Positions 26,453 through 34,125 of a stretch of 64,000 bases of DNA are shown here, piece after piece. Each line of letters opens with the position of its first letter. Position 1 is the stretch's first letter. Origin of the DNA: Bryobacterales bacterium (GTDB lineage Bacteria; Acidobacteriota; Terriglobia; Bryobacterales; Bryobacteraceae); assembly GCA_016789905.1 (NCBI GenBank), contig JAEUQC010000182.1, forward strand, positions 19,418-83,417. Direction: 5' to 3'. The notes beneath the pieces were generated by a model. It worked only from the letters and a program-made list of their open reading frames with translations. It searched no databases and was not told where the DNA came from. Position numbers and translations under genes: made by a program.

Positions 26453-27811
26453 TCAATCTCCTTGCGTCCGGGCGTGATAGAGCCCCCGGGCCGATCTGGT
26501 CGCCACCGGCGACCCCGCCGCGGCGCCCTGGAAACCGCCGCTTCCCGACGAACCGCGCGTCCGGTGCGTTTTGTACCACCCGTCGCCGCCGGAACCCCAG
26601 AATCGGTTCCAATAGAATTTCCGTAGCGCATTGCAGATGGCGCCAGTATTGGCGAAGAAGTTCAGCAGATTCAACGGCAGCAGCAAGGAACGGATTCGTG
26701 TCCCGTCTAACATCGACGCGACGCCGATCTCCAGAAACGTCGCCTGATTGGCGAATAACTGATACCCCAAAAACGCGAGCGCCACCGGAAGCCAAGGCGT
26801 CTGGTGCGCCTCCGGCGTAAAGAACAGCAGCAGCGAAGCAATCCAGCCCAACACCAGTACCGGCGCGGTCCAATACATGGCCAGCAGAAATAGCGCGTCC
26901 ACTTTTTCCCACGCCGTCAAAAACTGGCTGCGCATCAGGTCAGGCCAGTAGTTATGCAGACACTCCGTGTGGCCGGTCACCCAGCGGCTTAGCTGCCGCC
27001 GCCGCACCAGCCAACTTCGCGGCACCTCTTCGTAACATTCCGCGCGATTTACATAGGCCGTCTTCCACCCGTTCAACAGCAGCGCGAACGTCAGGTCCGT
27101 ATCTTCCGTCAGTGATTGCGGGTTCCATCCGCCCACCGATTCAAGCGCCGACGCGCGCACCGCGCCAACCGTCCCGCCAAACTGCGCCGTAAACCCAAGA
27201 TTGAACCGCGATTGCTGTACGCCCTGGTAACCCGCCGAACGCTCCAGCGATAACAGGCCGCTCAATAGACTGTCGCCAATGTTATGCGGAACCACCCTCC
27301 CCATCGATGCGCCGATTTCCGGGTCCGCGAACGGCGCCACCAGCATCTTGATCACCGCGCGCCCGGGAACATAGTCGGCGTCGAACAGTACCAGAATCTC
27401 CCCGGTGGCTCGCGCGCAGGCTTCCACCAGCGCCGCCGGCTTTCCGCTCTGCCCGCCAGTGCGATGCAGCGGCTGTATGAATGGATAGCGCTTGGCGAAG
27501 CTGTCGATGATCGCCTGCGTCTTGTCGTCGCTGCGATCATTAATCGGAATCACTTCCAGCTTTTCCCAGTCGTAGTCGCTATCCACCAGCGCTTGCAGGA
27601 TGTCCCCTGCTACGCGTTCTTCGTTATGCATCGGGATCAGCACCGTCACCCGCGGCATATGGAATCCCACCAGTTCCATCGAGTCCTTGGGCCTCGAAAT
27701 TCGCAGCCGGGAGTAGCCCAGCAGGTAGTGCCGAATGGCAAACAGCAGCAGGAATACGACCGTGAACGCGATCACGCCATAGGAGACCGCGACTAGAAGT
27801 GGGATTGCCAT
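26453..27811 (-). CDS. Processive GT2 glycosyltransferase (polysaccharide synthase)
   Basis: 452 residues from the ATG at 27811, chosen for GGGGAG 10 bases upstream. An N-terminal helix precedes the GT-A domain: 'VLIPMHNEERVAGDIL', DAD near residue 144, TED near 235, and 'QLSRW' near 273. These are the D,D,D,QxxRW set of processive synthases such as cellulose, chitin, hyaluronan and PNAG synthases. Several C-terminal transmembrane helices follow, and the tail after residue 420 is Gly/Ser/Ala-rich. No PilZ domain is visible. The start overlaps the upstream membrane-protein gene by 19 bases. The sugar is not identifiable. Confidence 0.9.
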   Translation of the reverse strand: MAIPLLVAVSYGVIAFTVVFLLLFAIRHYLLGYSRLRISRPKDSMELVGFHMPRVTVLIPMHNEERVAGDILQALVDSDYDWEKLEVIPINDRSDDKTQAIIDSFAKRYPFIQPLHRTGGQSGKPAALVEACARATGEILVLFDADYVPGRAVIKMLVAPFADPEIGASMGRVVPHNIGDSLLSGLLSLERSAGYQGVQQSRFNLGFTAQFGGTVGAVRASALESVGGWNPQSLTEDTDLTFALLLNGWKTAYVNRAECYEEVPRSWLVRRRQLSRWVTGHTECLHNYWPDLMRSQFLTAWEKVDALFLLAMYWTAPVLVLGWIASLLLFFTPEAHQTPWLPVALAFLGYQLFANQATFLEIGVASMLDGTRIRSLLLPLNLLNFFANTGAICNALRKFYWNRFWGSGGDGWYKTHRTRGSSGSGGFQGAAAGSPVATRSARGLYHARTQGD

Positions 27812-28626
27812 GTCTCTCGAACTCCCCATAGATCGCCGGATGATCTATGTATCGCCAGCGAATAGAAAAACAATATGAATAAAAGGTCGCTTAATGTTCC
27901 CAGCAGAAACCATAGCGGCGGCATAAACAATAGGCCGGTATAGTGCAGTACCCCAAGTACGAACACCATGCGAAGCGCCGAGAAAAAGAACCCGTACGCT
28001 TGCAGGAAAACCACCCACCCCAGCCCGCGCCACACGCTCGGCTGGGGAATCACGAATAGCAAAATGAGCACCCACGGAAGAATCAGCCAGACCAGCATCT
28101 CCTGGCGCAGCCAAATCTGCCCGAACGCTGTCGATTGCAGACGAAAGTTGTCGAATACGGCATTCGCCACCGCCGAGGCGATCAGGATCACGATCAGGAA
28201 GTTTGCGACATTGCGAAACAACGAGAACCGCTGCGCCAGCAATAGCAGCGCGATAATCGAAAACACCAGTGCCAGGCGCGCTCCCTCGCTAACTTCCTGA
28301 AAGGACGGTATCGCTAGTTGCGGACCGCTGGCGGGCTCCAGCCCCGGAAAAATTCCAATCGGAGTCCATCCGTTGATCGGCAACCCCGCCCAACCGGCAA
28401 TCGCGGCGGCGACTTGGGAATGCGTCTCCATGATCGGCACCGCGTTCCATACGCTCCAGACTGTGATTAACAATGCCAGCCCCACCCCAGCCGTCAGCCG
28501 GACACTGGACATCGGCAAAGCGCGGACGCTCCGGTGCGGGTAGATAGACTCCCGCCGGCCCGTGCGCTCCCCCGCCGCCGGTCTGGCGCTGGGAGAAGGG
28601 TTGCCCCCGCTTGCCTTTTGCTGCAT
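27793..28626 (-). CDS. Multi-TM membrane protein of the GT2-bactofilin operon (weakly exosortase-like)
   Basis: 277 residues with about seven hydrophobic helices after a polar, Arg/Pro-rich N-terminus. Two alternative starts exist further in (for example at 'MSSVRLTAG'); none has a clear Shine-Dalgarno. The late segment 'FSALRMVFVLGVLHYTGL' has an Arg and a His spaced as in exosortase/archaeosortase membrane proteins, but no catalytic Cys with the usual glycine context is seen. It heads the operon and overlaps the GT2 gene. Function unknown; a non-catalytic exosortase relative or a polymer-handling membrane protein are both possible. Confidence 0.6.
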   Translation of the reverse strand: MQQKASGGNPSPSARPAAGERTGRRESIYPHRSVRALPMSSVRLTAGVGLALLITVWSVWNAVPIMETHSQVAAAIAGWAGLPINGWTPIGIFPGLEPASGPQLAIPSFQEVSEGARLALVFSIIALLLLAQRFSLFRNVANFLIVILIASAVANAVFDNFRLQSTAFGQIWLRQEMLVWLILPWVLILLFVIPQPSVWRGLGWVVFLQAYGFFFSALRMVFVLGVLHYTGLLFMPPLWFLLGTLSDLLFILFFYSLAIHRSSGDLWGVRETWQSHF

Positions 28627-28685
28627 CTAAATGAGTTTCGACGCTAGGGGCCCTCCGCGCCAATGGGCGAGATGTACCGAAAGCA

Positions 28686-28715
28686 CGTACTAATGTGGGG
28701 TCAGTCCTTAGTACG
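28686..28715. promoter_or_regulatory. Inverted repeat in the divergent intergenic region
   Basis: Perfect 8-bp arms CGTACTAA (28686-28693) and TTAGTACG (28708-28715), separated by 14 bases. They lie between the leftward polysaccharide operon and the rightward barrel gene. The position suits a shared operator; no regulator gene is adjacent. Confidence 0.3.
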
Positions 28716-28817
28716 AGCGTACGCCGTGGCGCTCACCGAGCCCCGTTCACGCCCCTGCAAAATACTTAGGACGATCTGGATAAAGGTTTGCCTTCTCATG
28801 GCCGATAGAAGAGTGTT

Positions 28818-29486
28818 ATGCGGAACAAGCTCGCTCAGTCCATCCTTTTCCAGATTCTGCTCTCGCTGTCGATTCCCTGTTCTTGGGCACAAGGACGTGC
28901 CGCCGAACCTCGTTATGAGTTCGGGGGCGGCGTCGTCGGCAGTTTCTATGACAAGAAGACCTTTACCTCCCCGGTTGGCAATGCCGACGCCGGTTTTGCC
29001 ACCGGACTGGGCGCCAGCGTCTGGATGGGGCACCACATGTACCCGAAGGTCTCCGGCGAAATCCGCTACGACTTTCTGAAAAACGACCTGAAACTCGATG
29101 GCTCCGGCGGAAAGGCGACATTCGGAGCGGACTCTCACGCCATTCACTATGACCTGCACTTCCATTTTGCGGAAGTTGGGGCCAAGTTCCGTCCCTTCGT
29201 CCTCGCTGGCGGCGGCGTAAAAATGTTCCGCGGAACCGGTGAGGAGCGTGCTTTTCAAGCGCTTAGTCAGATCGCTGTGCTGACCAAGGCTACTGAATTA
29301 GCTGGTCTGGTCACCTTCGGCGCCGGTGTGAAGATCCAATTGACCGACAAAGTGCTGGTGCGTCTGGAGTTCCGGGATAACCTGACTCGCTTTCCCAAGA
29401 AAGTCATCGCACCGAACCGCGGCACGGGCGGGGACGGCTGGCTGAATAACTTCGCCCCAACCGCTGGTGTCAGTGTACTGTTCTAG
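28818..29486 (+). CDS. Small outer-membrane beta-barrel protein (OmpA/OMP_b-brl type)
   Basis: 222 residues with a signal peptide ('LLSLSIPCSWAQG'). Amphipathic strands follow ('EFGGGVVGSFYDKK', 'GFATGLGASVWMG', 'GAKFRPFVLAGGGVKM', 'VLVRLEFRDNL') and the final residue is Phe ('AGVSVLF'), as in 8-strand porin-like proteins. It is 118 bases upstream of the decaheme cytochrome gene with a hairpin between, so it may be a separate unit. Ligand or function unknown. Confidence 0.75.
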   Translation: MRNKLAQSILFQILLSLSIPCSWAQGRAAEPRYEFGGGVVGSFYDKKTFTSPVGNADAGFATGLGASVWMGHHMYPKVSGEIRYDFLKNDLKLDGSGGKATFGADSHAIHYDLHFHFAEVGAKFRPFVLAGGGVKMFRGTGEERAFQALSQIAVLTKATELAGLVTFGAGVKIQLTDKVLVRLEFRDNLTRFPKKVIAPNRGTGGDGWLNNFAPTAGVSVLF

Positions 29487-29507
29487 GCCGAAAGAAGCGC
29501 GCAGATA

Positions 29508-29548
29508 CAGAGGATTACCGCGTCCATTCCCGGCGCGGCGATCCTCTG
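29508..29548 (+). terminator. Hairpin between the small barrel gene and the decaheme gene
   Basis: Arms CAGAGGAT (29508-29515) and ATCCTCTG (29541-29548) are perfect, and an inner CCGCG/CGCGG pair extends the stem. No U-tract follows, so termination is uncertain; it may instead attenuate read-through or protect an mRNA end. Confidence 0.4.
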
Positions 29549-29643
29549 CTTCCGCGTGTTAAGTCGCCGGAACCTCTTTTCGCTGTCAAGAAGAGTTCAC
29601 ACCAGTGACCATCCTGACTCGTTACCATGGACAAAGAAGTTCC

Positions 29644-30588
29644 ATGGGTCCTCCTCGAATCATTTCTCTTCTGTTTTGTATCGCCGCTGCGATCACCCTT
29701 TCGGGCCTTTTCGCGCAGCAGGCTTCGCCCGCCGCCTCGGCCTTCGCTGGCAGCGCCGTTTGCCGCACCTGCCATCCCAATGTCGCGTTGCAGTTCTTTC
29801 GCAACCCGCACAACAAAAGCAGTGTCGCCTCCAATGTCAAAGCCGAAAACGCCGGGTGCGAAGGCTGTCACGGCCCAGCCAAAGCCCATGTCGATGCAAA
29901 GGGCGGCAAAGAAACCATCGTCGCCTTCTCCACACTCACGCCTAACCAAGCTCTCGATGCTTGTTTGCGATGCCATGCTAAGGATGCCAATCGGGCCAAT
30001 ATCCGGCGGTCCAATCATTCCCAGGCCAACGTCGTTTGTACCTCTTGTCATTCCATTCATCAATCGGATTCAAGTAAAGGCTTGCTCGCAAAGAAGCAGG
30101 CTGATGTCTGTTATGGCTGCCACAATGACGTGCGGGCGCAGTTTTCCATGCCCTTCAAGCACCGCGTGAATGAGGGATTCATGACCTGTTCGGATTGTCA
30201 CAATCCCCACGGTACGAACGCCCCGGTTTGGAAAACGGGCCGCCGGCCCCATCTTGTCGATACCGGGCTGCAAAACGAACAGGCTTGCATGAAATGCCAC
30301 ACCGACAAGCGCGGCCCGTTCCTCTTTGAACATGCCGCCGTCCGCGTGGATGGGTGTGAAACCTGCCATTCCCCCCATGGTTCCACCAACGCACGCCTCT
30401 TGAAGCGGCCCGTCGTGTTTACCGTCTGCCTGGAATGTCATAACGGCGCCGGTAGTTTTGGCCGCCAGTCGGATGGCGTGGCCACGCAGTCGGTCTCTCA
30501 CAACATGGCCGATCCCCGCTACCGGAACTGCACCACCTGCCATATCCGCATTCATGGCTCAAACTCTGACAGGACGTTCTTGCGATGA
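29644..30588 (+). CDS. Decaheme c-type cytochrome, MtrA/DmsE-like
   Basis: 314 residues from the ATG at 29644, or 327 from a GTG at 29605 that has AAGAAGAG 9 bases upstream. A signal peptide is followed by ten CxxCH haem sites, in order CRTCH, CEGCH, CLRCH, CTSCH, CYGCH, CSDCH, CMKCH, CETCH, CLECH, CTTCH. Length and haem count match periplasmic MtrA/DmsE/PioA cytochromes. These carry electrons across the outer membrane inside an MtrB-type barrel. The stop overlaps the next gene's start (ATGA), and that gene is a large barrel. Inference: together they form an electron conduit to or from extracellular acceptors or donors. Confidence 0.93.
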   Translation: MGPPRIISLLFCIAAAITLSGLFAQQASPAASAFAGSAVCRTCHPNVALQFFRNPHNKSSVASNVKAENAGCEGCHGPAKAHVDAKGGKETIVAFSTLTPNQALDACLRCHAKDANRANIRRSNHSQANVVCTSCHSIHQSDSSKGLLAKKQADVCYGCHNDVRAQFSMPFKHRVNEGFMTCSDCHNPHGTNAPVWKTGRRPHLVDTGLQNEQACMKCHTDKRGPFLFEHAAVRVDGCETCHSPHGSTNARLLKRPVVFTVCLECHNGAGSFGRQSDGVATQSVSHNMADPRYRNCTTCHIRIHGSNSDRTFLR

Positions 30589-32606
30589 GACGGCTCCCTT
30601 TGTACCTCCACGTGGCGGCGGTCAGCTTGCTCTTCTGTCTGCCACTCGGCGCCCAACCCGTCGTCGCGCCCACGCCGCAACAGGCCGGCTCGCCGCGCGG
30701 CGATAACCTGGGCGATTACAACATCACCAACTCCTGGGAAGTCGGTTACCGCTTCCATTCGGTCGACGGAAACGAAGGCAAATATCGCAGCGATGTGAAT
30801 TTTGGCAATGGGATTCGCCTTCTCGGCGGCGCCATGGGCATACACTCCCGCGACGGCAAGGGGAAGTGGTTCGACGAAATCCTGCTCGACCTCCGCGGCA
30901 TCGGTAACGATCCCTACCAGTTCAGTTCTTTCCGCGCCCAGAAAAATTCGCTTTACCGCTACGACCTCGTTTGGCGTTCCAGCGAGTACTACAACCCCGC
31001 TTTGACCCTATCCGGCGGTAACCACTTTCTGGCCACGAACCGCCAGTTACAGGATCACGATCTGACCCTGATGCCCCAAAGCAAACTCCGCTTCCGGCTC
31101 GGCTATTCCGGAAACACGCAAAGCGGCTCCGGCCTTTGGACTGGTCAGTGGTTCGATTCGCGCGGCGACGAATTCTCTTATCTTTCCAACATCCGCCGCA
31201 GCCAGCGCGAATACCGGATCGGTGGCGATCTGGAGTGGCGCAAGCTGAAGCTCTCCGTCACCCGGGGCTGGGAGCTTTTCAAAGACGACACCCGTTTCGG
31301 CGATAGCGCCGTCCCAGCCGGCGCCAACCCCGCCGACCGCAACACCCTCACATTCCTCCGCCGCGACGAACCGCTCCACGGCCGGACGCCATACTGGCGC
31401 GCCCATCTCCATTCCGATCTCTCGCAAGTGTTCATCATCCAGGGCAAGTTCACCCATTCCGATGGGCACCGCGACTTTATCTATGACGAATTCGCGCGTG
31501 GTACAGACCGGCTTGGTTCGGAGCGGAACCGCCAGATTCTTGTCTCCGGCAGCGGGCGGCGTCCGGTCACCACCGGCTACCTCACCCTCACCTGGCGCCC
31601 GAATCCGAAGTGGACCTTTACCAACCAAACCGGCTACCATCACTCCCGCATGGAAGGCGACCGACGCTATTCGGAGCTCAACAACGGCACCGCCGGCCTC
31701 GCTGTGGTCGCGTTTCAGAATTTGGGAATCCGAAACTGGTCCAACGCCAGTGAGGCCAATTGGCAGCCCTGGAAACGCGCCGGATTCTTCGGCAACTATC
31801 AGGTTTCTTCCCGCCGCATCCGCTCGGTGGAACTTGTGGATCTGGAACTGCCCGCCCGCACCAATCCCAATGAGCAGACCAATCTGATGAAAGCCGGCAC
31901 TGCAGGTTTCCGCCTGCAGCCGCTCAATCCGCTGCGTATCTCATTTAGCGCCGAAGTCGGCCGCAACGATCGGCCTTTCTACCCCGTTAGCGATAAAAAC
32001 TACCACGCGCTCAATGCCCGCTTGCAGTATAGGGTCGCAAAGTACAATCTGTCCACAGACTACCGGTCATTCAACAACACCAACTCGGCTTCGCTGTTTG
32101 TTCATTCCTCAACCGGCCGCAGTTGGGCCGCCAACGGCGGATGGACACCTCGCGCCGGCGTGCAGTTCGACGCTGGATATAGCTACATCCACCTCGATAC
32201 ACTTACCGGACTAGCCTATTTCGCCAATTTTGACTTGGTGGAGCGCGACCGTTCCCGTTACCTAAGCAATCTCCATACACTCCATGCCGGCGTCCAGGTC
32301 CAACTGCGAAAGCGCGTGGATTTCTATGGCGGTTTCGTCAACACTCGCGACCGCGCCGATGGCCGGACCACCGCTGCAGGCGACTCCAGCGGTTTTCTCA
32401 CTACCCCGGATACCGTATCGCTCTTCGCCGCCGCGCAGGTGTTTCCGGTCGCCTATCACTCTCCGTTGGCAAGGCTATCGGTGCTGATGCATCGTAACGT
32501 GCGTCTAAACGTTGGCTGGCAGTTTTATGACTACAGCGAGAAGTTTCTCCGCCTGCAGGACTACACCGCTCACACAGGATACGTCAGTCTGAGCTATTCT
32601 TTCTGA
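30585..32606 (+). CDS. MtrB/PioB-like outer-membrane porin partnering the decaheme cytochrome
   Basis: 673 residues with a signal peptide ('LHVAAVSLLFCLPLGAQ'). A long series of amphipathic strands follows, each ending in aromatic residues ('YRYDLVWRSSEYYNP', 'GYLTLTWRPNPKWTFTNQTG', 'VQFDAGYSYIHLDTL'), and the final residue is Phe ('YVSLSYSF'). Length and gene order match MtrB/PioB decaheme-associated barrels, which have about 26-28 strands. The N-terminal CxxC of Shewanella MtrB is absent. Translationally coupled to the cytochrome; the 104-residue membrane protein follows after 4 bases. Confidence 0.85.
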   Translation: MRRLPLYLHVAAVSLLFCLPLGAQPVVAPTPQQAGSPRGDNLGDYNITNSWEVGYRFHSVDGNEGKYRSDVNFGNGIRLLGGAMGIHSRDGKGKWFDEILLDLRGIGNDPYQFSSFRAQKNSLYRYDLVWRSSEYYNPALTLSGGNHFLATNRQLQDHDLTLMPQSKLRFRLGYSGNTQSGSGLWTGQWFDSRGDEFSYLSNIRRSQREYRIGGDLEWRKLKLSVTRGWELFKDDTRFGDSAVPAGANPADRNTLTFLRRDEPLHGRTPYWRAHLHSDLSQVFIIQGKFTHSDGHRDFIYDEFARGTDRLGSERNRQILVSGSGRRPVTTGYLTLTWRPNPKWTFTNQTGYHHSRMEGDRRYSELNNGTAGLAVVAFQNLGIRNWSNASEANWQPWKRAGFFGNYQVSSRRIRSVELVDLELPARTNPNEQTNLMKAGTAGFRLQPLNPLRISFSAEVGRNDRPFYPVSDKNYHALNARLQYRVAKYNLSTDYRSFNNTNSASLFVHSSTGRSWAANGGWTPRAGVQFDAGYSYIHLDTLTGLAYFANFDLVERDRSRYLSNLHTLHAGVQVQLRKRVDFYGGFVNTRDRADGRTTAAGDSSGFLTTPDTVSLFAAAQVFPVAYHSPLARLSVLMHRNVRLNVGWQFYDYSEKFLRLQDYTAHTGYVSLSYSF

Positions 32607-32610
32607 AGGG

Positions 32611-32925
32611 ATGTCCTTCCGGTTCACTGATTTTGAGATTCTCGCGCTCTTCGTTTGTGGAATAACCGCATGGCTGTTCACCATTCGCGGCCGCCTGCAA
32701 ATGGAAAGCAATTGGCCTCTTGTTTACTATCTCGCCATGGTCTTCTATCAAAAGACCGCAGGGCACTTTTTAGAAGCTAACTTCATTTACGCCGGCGTCG
32801 TCTGTGCCATGATGATCCGCTTTGAGTTCATGTCCGCCGCCGTCGTAAAGGTGTTCCGATTCATTGAAGCCATCTGCCTCATCTACGTCATCTGGCGTTG
32901 CCTGGATTTCGCCCTGTTCCGTTAG
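32611..32925 (+). CDS. 104-residue polytopic membrane protein linked to the MtrAB-like pair
   Basis: The product has about three hydrophobic helices ('FEILALFVCGITAWLFTI', 'WPLVYYLAMVFYQ', 'FIEAICLIYVIWRC') and few charges. It begins 4 bases after the barrel stop codon in the same direction, so it is very likely in the same operon. No family recognised. No CxxCH or other haem motif; His52 and Cys residues are present but not in a recognisable ligand pattern. An inner-membrane accessory of the electron conduit is a guess from position. Confidence 0.7.
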   Translation: MSFRFTDFEILALFVCGITAWLFTIRGRLQMESNWPLVYYLAMVFYQKTAGHFLEANFIYAGVVCAMMIRFEFMSAAVVKVFRFIEAICLIYVIWRCLDFALFR

Positions 32926-33097
32926 CCCTTCGTTCGCGTGTCCGCCGGGTCCGGCATCAAAGATCCACCATTTTCCCGTTCGGCGGGTTGGCGCTCCCCG
33001 AGCGTTGGGTTTGCCGTATCGATTGGACGGTCGCTTCACGCGTACGTAAATTCTCCGGACCGCATGAGAATCTCGGCCACAAACGGACACCTAGATA

Positions 33098-33622
33098 GTG
33101 GTGAAGCATCGTTTCAAAACCACAAAGTGCCGGTCTGGTCTCGTCCGTCCTGTAATGGAGATGAGGGTCGAAAAAGTCTCCTGCGGTCCCTTTTCCGGTG
33201 ATGGTGACTGGGAAACTGGCGGTCTGCGCCGGCCAGGCCTGGCATTAGTGCCTCCCAACATTCGTTGGGTGGAAGGGATTGCCGCCATGCAAGCGAAGGG
33301 TGATTCCATGGACCCGCTGGTAGCGGATGGGTCTTGGTGCATCTTCTATCCCATCCCGGATGCATCCCGGCCAGATCCTATCGTCCTGGTGGAGCAGCAG
33401 AATGCGACCGGTAGCCTGTACGCCCTGAAAAAATATCACTTGTACTCATCGGATGGCGACTCGGAAAACACACAAGGTCTTCTTCTCTCTTTGAATCGCC
33501 GGTACGCGCCGATCCAGTTGGACCCCTACGAAAACTACCGGATTCGCGGTTGGTTCGTTGGTGCCGTCCCGGAAGTCCAACGGATTGAGGCGCCCCGGTA
33601 CGAGCGCATCGAAGAAGACTAG
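33098..33622 (+). CDS. S24 peptidase-like protein without DNA-binding domain
   Basis: 174 residues from GTG at 33098; a shorter start at the ATG at 33155 is possible. The S24/LexA-type serine lies in 'KGDSMDPLVADGSW' (Ser70) and the likely lysine in 'YALKKYH' (Lys111 or 112), at the usual spacing. A beta-rich fold ('RIRGWFVGAVPEV') follows. LexA, UmuD and phage repressors share this domain and self-cleave under RecA control. Here no HTH is present, so it is UmuD-like in layout, but no umuC polymerase lies nearby. The about 20-residue extension before the core is basic. Confidence 0.75.
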   Translation: MVKHRFKTTKCRSGLVRPVMEMRVEKVSCGPFSGDGDWETGGLRRPGLALVPPNIRWVEGIAAMQAKGDSMDPLVADGSWCIFYPIPDASRPDPIVLVEQQNATGSLYALKKYHLYSSDGDSENTQGLLLSLNRRYAPIQLDPYENYRIRGWFVGAVPEVQRIEAPRYERIEED

Positions 33623-33726
33623 AGATCCTCGCGATGTTCGGACGCTTGTCGGCGCAAACGTGCAGTCGTAGCGAAACGCAGACTCTGCACCCATACGCTG
33701 TCAAACTCTTACGTAAATCTCCCCGC

Positions 33727-34107
33727 TTACTCCGCGCCAGGCTTGCTAACCGGCATCGCCGCCGCTTGCCACGCCTTCCATCCTCCGGCCAGCGAACGGA
33801 CGTTCCGGTATCCCATTCGCTGAATCGTATCTCCCGCCAGCGCGGACCTGAATCCGCCTCCGCAATAGAGCACCAGCAACGTCTCGTGGTCCGGCACTCG
33901 CCCCTCAATGTCGCGCTCTATAATCCCTTTGCCCAGATGCACCGCCCCCGTCGCGTGCCCAGTCCCCCATTCACTCTCCTCCCGCACGTCCACCAGCAAA
34001 TGGGGCTCGCCCGCCGCCGCCAATTCCGCGTACTCCGCTACCGTCATTTCTTCCACGCGAGATTTGGCGTCCTCAACAACCGCCAGAAATCCAGGACTAT
34101 GTTTCAT
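33727..34107 (-). CDS. Rhodanese-like sulfurtransferase domain protein
   Basis: 126 residues, a single rhodanese domain: 'LLVDVREESEWGTGHATGAVHLG' (quoted in part) and the active-site loop 'LYCGGGFRSALAG' with its Cys. It probably transfers sulfane sulfur in the cytoplasm. It lies 18 bases downstream of murA in the same direction, with no evident functional tie to cell-wall synthesis. Confidence 0.93.
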   Translation of the reverse strand: MKHSPGFLAVVEDAKSRVEEMTVAEYAELAAAGEPHLLVDVREESEWGTGHATGAVHLGKGIIERDIEGRVPDHETLLVLYCGGGFRSALAGDTIQRMGYRNVRSLAGGWKAWQAAAMPVSKPGAE

Positions 34108-34125
34108 GCCGATCTTCTCCTGCTC

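Noticed and set aside
25308..26912. 534-residue version of the bactofilin-like protein
   Set aside because: Its first 150 residues run out of frame over the GT2 gene; the ATG at 26450 has a proper ribosome-binding site.
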